The notes under the pieces: model-generated
Seen by the model: the letters and a program-made list of their open reading frames with translations, nothing else
Databases searched by the model: none
What the model was told of the DNA's origin: nothing
Position numbers and translations under genes: made by a program
Part shown: piece after piece, positions 60,040 through 64,000 of the stretch
Layout of the letters: each line of letters begins with the position of its first letter
Position numbering within the stretch: the first letter of the stretch is position 1
Assembly (NCBI GenBank): GCA_024138015.1
Contig: JAMXBB010000004.1
Span: 7,257,037 to 7,321,036, forward strand
Source of the DNA: Lumnitzera littorea
Lineage: Eukaryota; Streptophyta; Magnoliopsida; Myrtales; Combretaceae
DNA: 64,000 nucleotides
Direction: 5' to 3'

Positions 60040-60960
60040 TAACATCTCCTGGGACAAGAATGTTCTTGTGAGTCAAATCATAAACTTTGTATCCCTTTTT
60101 ACTAGATGCATATCTAAGAAAGATACATTTAAGACCCTTTGACTCCATCTTATCGCTTAGACAAGGTTATTTACTAATGTAGCATAAATAACCCATGATT
60201 TTTGAATCATTATAGCAAAGACTTCTTCCAAAAAGCTTCTCATATGGAAACATCCAACCCAATCTTATCATTGGCATTTTATTGATCAAATGGGTAGCTG
60301 TAAGTACATATTCACCTTGAAACATCTTGGGAAAACCACTATATATCCTAAGAGCTCTAGCTACTTTTAATAGATGTATATGCAAGCACTTTACTTTACT
60401 ACTTTATTGTAGAGTATAAGCTTCTATTCTTTAATGCAATGTTCTAAGCTTTTGAAACAAATCTCTACACATATGAGATAAGAACTCAACTCCACTGTCT
60501 GTACATATAAACTTAAGTGTCAAAGAGAAATAATTCTATATATAGAAGAAGAACATAAATTGTTGGATAAGCATCCCATCCTCATCTTTATGCTTAAACA
60601 AGTAAGTCTAAGTTGTGCGAGCATAATCATCTACTATTGTCAAGAACTGCTTTGCACCGAAATAGATTTAACATGATAAGGTCTCCATATATCCAAATGC
60701 AAAAGTTGAAAAGTATGATTTGATTCACTAGTACTTCTTGGAATAATCTATGAAACTTAGCTTGGTTACAAGCACCACAAAGAAAATTCTGAATACTTAA
60801 GTGTTTACAAGAAAGTAAATGTTGCAATTTGGAAATAGACAAATGACTAATTCTAGCATGTAATAAACGAATGAAAGTATCATTATAGTTTGGTTTACAA
60901 TTTGATTCAACAAAAATAGAACGTATAACAATTGCACGACAAATAAAATTATCCCTGAAA
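60040..60960 (-). pseudogene. Copia GAG-pre-integrase and integrase relic
   Basis: Minus-strand reading shows RISHLSISKLQHLLSC and CGACNQAKFHRL (zinc-binding pre-integrase block, CxxC kept). A IYGDLIMLNLF block (core start; the WGP motif is lost) follows near 60680. Then come LKVARALRIYSGFPKMFQGE and LTATHLINKMPM (60300-60380), and YEKLFGRS...IMGYLCY. Finally KGYKVYDLTHKNI, FNETIF near 60040-60090 leads to the linker. Open pieces are 60627-60842 and 60167-60385. Stops separate them. Confidence 0.8.
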
Positions 60961-61270
60961 TCTGATTGAAGGGAACATAATCCTTAATGTACCTCTGCTG
61001 CAACTATACAAGTTTTATGTTTCAAGTCCTAAAAGAAACACGTTCGAGCATTAAAGCAAGCAACCGAGAGTTTATCCTTAAGCAACTTGCATACAGATAG
61101 CAAATTATAGGTAAATTTGGGAATATGAAGCACATTATGTATGGTAAGTTGTGTGTTTATAATTGCCGAACCAACATAGGTGGCAGTTAGATTTCTACCA
61201 TCAAGTAGTTTGATGTAATTGGGTTAGGAAGTTGACACAGATCATGAAGGATAGATGAAAAAAGTGGTAA

Positions 61271-61305
61271 GTAATCTATTACACCACTATTAACTACCCA
61301 AATAT
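61271..61305 (-). pseudogene. Copia protease active-site relic (left arm)
   Basis: Minus-strand WVVNSGVIDY corresponds to the WxxDSGAxDH active site; the catalytic Asp is replaced by Asn. The identical mutated site is in the right arm at 63819-63853, showing that both arms derive from one already inactive copy. Confidence 0.65.
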
Positions 61306-61491
61306 ACATCTTCTTATTCAAGGAATCAAAACTATCAAGGAAAGGAACAAAATAGTACTTACAAGCTCCACCATGTTTGTAGCAATAGCATGAGAACTTT
61401 TTGCACTTTTACTATCCTTCATCGATTTCATGACTTCATTGCATACGGATTCAAAAAATACTCTATCAATAGTAGCCTTCTCTGAAAAATT

Positions 61492-62439
61492 CTACATATT
61501 TCTTTTCAAGATATTATCTTCAAGTAGACAATCATAAATTTCATTATTAGCCTTGCAAAAGGCAATTAAGGCCTTGTTTCTATCCCTGCCTTTAGATACC
61601 CTTTTACCTTTATACCACTTCGAGTATCTAATTATTTGGAAATAAGAATCATTATTGTGATCCTCATTTTTATGGTGTTTACAAAACAACCTTACTATCC
61701 CCTTTACTTCTTCTTTGTGTCAAAAACTTTTGAACTATCAATTTTACTAATGAAACAACCTTACTTCCCGTTGCTTTTTAGCTTGTTGAAGCAAGTAGAA
61801 AGCTTTGTTAATCGAGGGTAGTCGATCCATAGATAAAATATGATTTCTCACTCTTTCAAATGATTTATTCAAACCAATCAAAAATTTCATTAGCTTAGTT
61901 TGAGATTCAAAAGCCAATATCTTATCTCTCAAACCACAATCATAATTAGTTATACCAACACATGTACAAATGGGATAACTATTAATAGCTTACATTTCAT
62001 CCCAAAGCTTCTTAGTTTTGTTATAATATGCAACAATTGAAAGATTATGTTGCTTAAATTTTCCTATCTAATGCCATAACTAAAAAACCAATGACCCATT
62101 CAAAGCCCCATACCACTTCCTAATTTTAATCCATAATTCATAAGCTGATCTCGTGTACATAAATCCTTGTGAAAGATCTATGTTCATCAAGTTCAATAAT
62201 CAACATCGCACCATACAATCTAACCCGATCCGCTAGTTAAGTCTTTCAAATCCTCATCAAGCCTAATGAATGTACCATCTATGAACCCTAATTTTAGTTT
62301 AACACCAAGTGTCATCTTAACAACTTGTTCCCATACATGATAACTCATTCCATCAAACAATATATTTCCTATTGACATAGGATGATCCGATCCCCTAAGG
62401 AACAACATCACTAATCAATTGATCCAAATTTGTATTCAT
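61492..62439 (-). pseudogene. Copia gag relic (left arm)
   Basis: From an ATG at 62437-62439 the frame reads MNTNLDQLISDVVP and then stops. One frame over it continues SDHPMSIGN...FDGMSYHVWEQVVKMTL...KLGFIDGTF, the start of a copia gag domain. Later blocks are DKILAFESQTKLMKFLIGLN and SMDRLPSINKAFYLL (61747-61932), then a degenerate zinc knuckle FCKHHKNEDHNNDSYF (61640-61689) in which the second and last Cys are lost. Plus-strand ORF 61636-61821 is a shadow. The gene would encode the particle protein. Confidence 0.85.
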
Positions 62440-62478
62440 GATGTCAGGCAAGGTTATCAAACTTACGATTCTACCTAG

Positions 62479-62645
62479 AATTACTAGAGGGTTAGTATAA
62501 TCAAAATATAAAATTGAAACGTAAAAACTTAAGTTTCTACAATAGATATAAAATAGCTTTAAAAAACTATATATATATATATATAAATAAATTTATTTTA
62601 TTTGATTAAATTTTATATATTGGATAAAAAAACACTATAGAAGAT
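62479..62645. other. Palindrome spacer (167 bp, AT-rich)
   Basis: Asymmetric, with an (AT)n run at about 62566-62584, a long A/T-only segment and no ORF. It contains no copia LTR or PBS that I can recognise. Confidence 0.85.
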
Positions 62646-62684
62646 CTAGGTAGAATCGTAAGTTTGATAACCTTGCCTGACATC

Positions 62685-63632
62685 ATGAATACAAATTTGG
62701 ATCAATTGATTAGTGATGTTGTTCCTTAGGGGATCGGATCATCCTATGTCAATAGGAAATATATTGTTTGATGGAATGAGTTATCATGTATGGGAACAAG
62801 TTGTTAAGATGACACTTGGTGTTAAACTAAAATTAGGGTTCATAGATGGTACATTCATTAGGCTTGATGAGGATTTGAAAGACTTAACTAGCGGATCGGG
62901 TTAGATTGTATGGTGCGATGTTGATTATTGAACTTGATGAACATAGATCTTTCACAAGGATTTATGTACACGAGATCAGCTTATGAATTATGGATTAAAA
63001 TTAGGAAGTGGTATGGGGCTTTGAATGGGTCATTGGTTTTTTAGTTATGGCATTAGATAGGAAAATTTAAGCAACATAATCTTTCAATTGTTGCATATTA
63101 TAACAAAACTAAGAAGCTTTGGGATGAAATGTAAGCTATTAATAGTTATCCCATTTGTACATGTGTTGGTATAACTAATTATGATTGTGGTTTGAGAGAT
63201 AAGATATTGGCTTTTGAATCTCAAACTAAGCTAATGAAATTTTTGATTGGTTTGAATAAATCATTTGAAAGAGTGAGAAATCATATTTTATCTATGGATC
63301 GACTACCCTCGATTAACAAAGCTTTCTACTTGCTTCAACAAGCTAAAAAGCAACGGGAAGTAAGGTTGTTTCATTAGTAAAATTGATAGTTCAAAAGTTT
63401 TTGACACAAAGAAGAAGTAAAGGGGATAGTAAGGTTGTTTTGTAAACACCATAAAAATGAGGATCACAATAATGATTCTTATTTCCAAATAATTAGATAC
63501 TCGAAGTGGTATAAAGGTAAAAGGGTATCTAAAGGCAGGGATAGAAACAAGGCCTTAATTGCCTTTTGCAAGGCTAATAATGAAATTTATGATTGTCTAC
63601 TTGAAGATAATATCTTGAAAAGAAATATGTAG
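62685..63632 (+). pseudogene. Copia gag relic (right arm)
   Basis: Exact mirrored copy of 61492-62439, with the same early stop, frameshift and damaged zinc knuckle. Open pieces are 62713-62904, 63192-63377 and 63435-63632. The minus-strand ORF 63303-63488 is a shadow. The shared lesions mean the copy was made after the element died. Confidence 0.9.
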
Positions 63633-63818
63633 AATTTTTCAGAGAAGGCTACTATTGATAGAGTATTTTTTGAATCCGTATGCAATGAAGTCATGAAATC
63701 GATGAAGGATAGTAAAAGTGCAAAAAGTTCTCATGCTATTGCTACAAACATGGTGGAGCTTGTAAGTACTATTTTGTTCCTTTCCTTGATAGTTTTGATT
63801 CCTTGAATAAGAAGATGT

Positions 63819-64000
63819 ATATTTGGGTAGTTAATAGTGGTGTAATAGATTACTTACCACTTTTTTCATCTATCCTTCATGATCTGTGTCAACTTCCTAA
63901 CCCAATTACATCAAACTACTTGATGGTAGAAATCTAACTGCCACCTATGTTGGTTCGGCAATTATAAACACACAACTTACCATACATAATGTGCTTCATA
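63819..64000 (+). pseudogene. Copia protease and downstream relic (right arm), cut by window end
   Basis: Contains the mutated NSGV protease site (63819-63853), then SNYLMVEI and, one frame over, ATYVGSAIINTQLTIHNVL near the window edge. That leads toward the pre-integrase region, which would lie beyond 64000 if the arm continues. Confidence 0.75.

Larger units (their letters stand above)
57750..62439 (-). mobile_element. Degenerate Ty1/Copia retrotransposon (minus strand)
   Basis: Reading leftward from 62439: gag, protease, integrase, reverse transcriptase and RNase H in the Ty1/Copia order (integrase before RT), then a purine-rich tract and an LTR. Many stops and frameshifts show it is dead. 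No 5' LTR or standard PBS is found to the right of gag; instead the sequence meets the palindrome spacer at 62479. The part from 61124 rightward is duplicated in inverted orientation. Confidence 0.8.
61124..62478 (-). repeat. Left arm of large palindrome
   Basis: Position x matches 125124 minus x as reverse complement. I checked the inner edge, the gag ORFs, the knuckle ORF and the outer 40 bases, and saw no difference. At least 1355 bp; the arm may extend further left, because the mate runs to the window end. Confidence 0.95.
62646..64000 (+). repeat. Right arm of large palindrome
   Basis: Reverse complement of 61124-62478, continuing to the last base of the window, so its real end is unseen. 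Confidence 0.95.

Noticed and set aside
5038..64000. CRISPR-like array among the many repeats
   Set aside because: Repeats are microsatellites, minisatellites or LTR parts without unique equal-length spacers; the setting is a plant genome.

Overview
The window looks like repeat-dominated nuclear DNA of a flowering plant, probably a dicot. It is very AT-rich, and nearly everything recognisable is plant LTR-retrotransposon sequence: Ty3/Gypsy Tat-type, a chromovirus-like gag, and Ty1/Copia. There are also MITE-like foldback elements, tRNA-like or SINE-like modules and microsatellites. From memory, the Tat gag and pol resemble elements annotated in Malvaceae such as cotton; that is only a weak hint about the host. 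I found no intact cellular gene, tRNA, rRNA or CRISPR array. Every recognisable coding region is broken by stops and frameshifts.

Layout. 1-3950: a 236-bp tandem duplication and non-coding LTR-like relic sequence. 3954-28872: an old Gypsy element (the outer element) with about 2-2.6 kb LTRs. A second, related Tat-type element (the inner element, 7231-18596) is nested inside it and has its own about 2.2-2.3 kb LTRs. The inner element kept pol (RT, RNase H, a second archaeal-type RNase H, integrase) but lost nearly all of gag. The outer element kept a DUF7745-like N-terminal region and gag but has no visible pol. Other additions within the outer element are a foldback MITE, a 406-bp tandem duplication spanning the inner LTR end, minisatellite arrays and a further LTR-like relic.

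28873-57700: non-coding repeat relics. They include three dispersed copies of one repeat family (R1, the first carrying a SINE-like insert), a solo LTR related to the outer element (about 37057-39086), LTR-like relics in both orientations, several microsatellites, an orphan chromovirus-like gag (55361-56130) and a second foldback element (56347-56699).

57750-64000: a minus-strand Ty1/Copia relic with a 3' LTR, pol and gag. From 61124 onward it forms the left arm of a large inverted repeat. Positions 61124-62478 and 62646-64000 look like exact reverse complements wherever I compared them, separated by a 167-bp AT-rich spacer, and the right arm runs off the end of the window. This palindrome is the most striking feature. 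It is either a recent inverted duplication of an already dead element or an assembly/fold-back read artefact.

The genes do not form a working pathway. What the window records is a layered order of insertion, duplication and decay.
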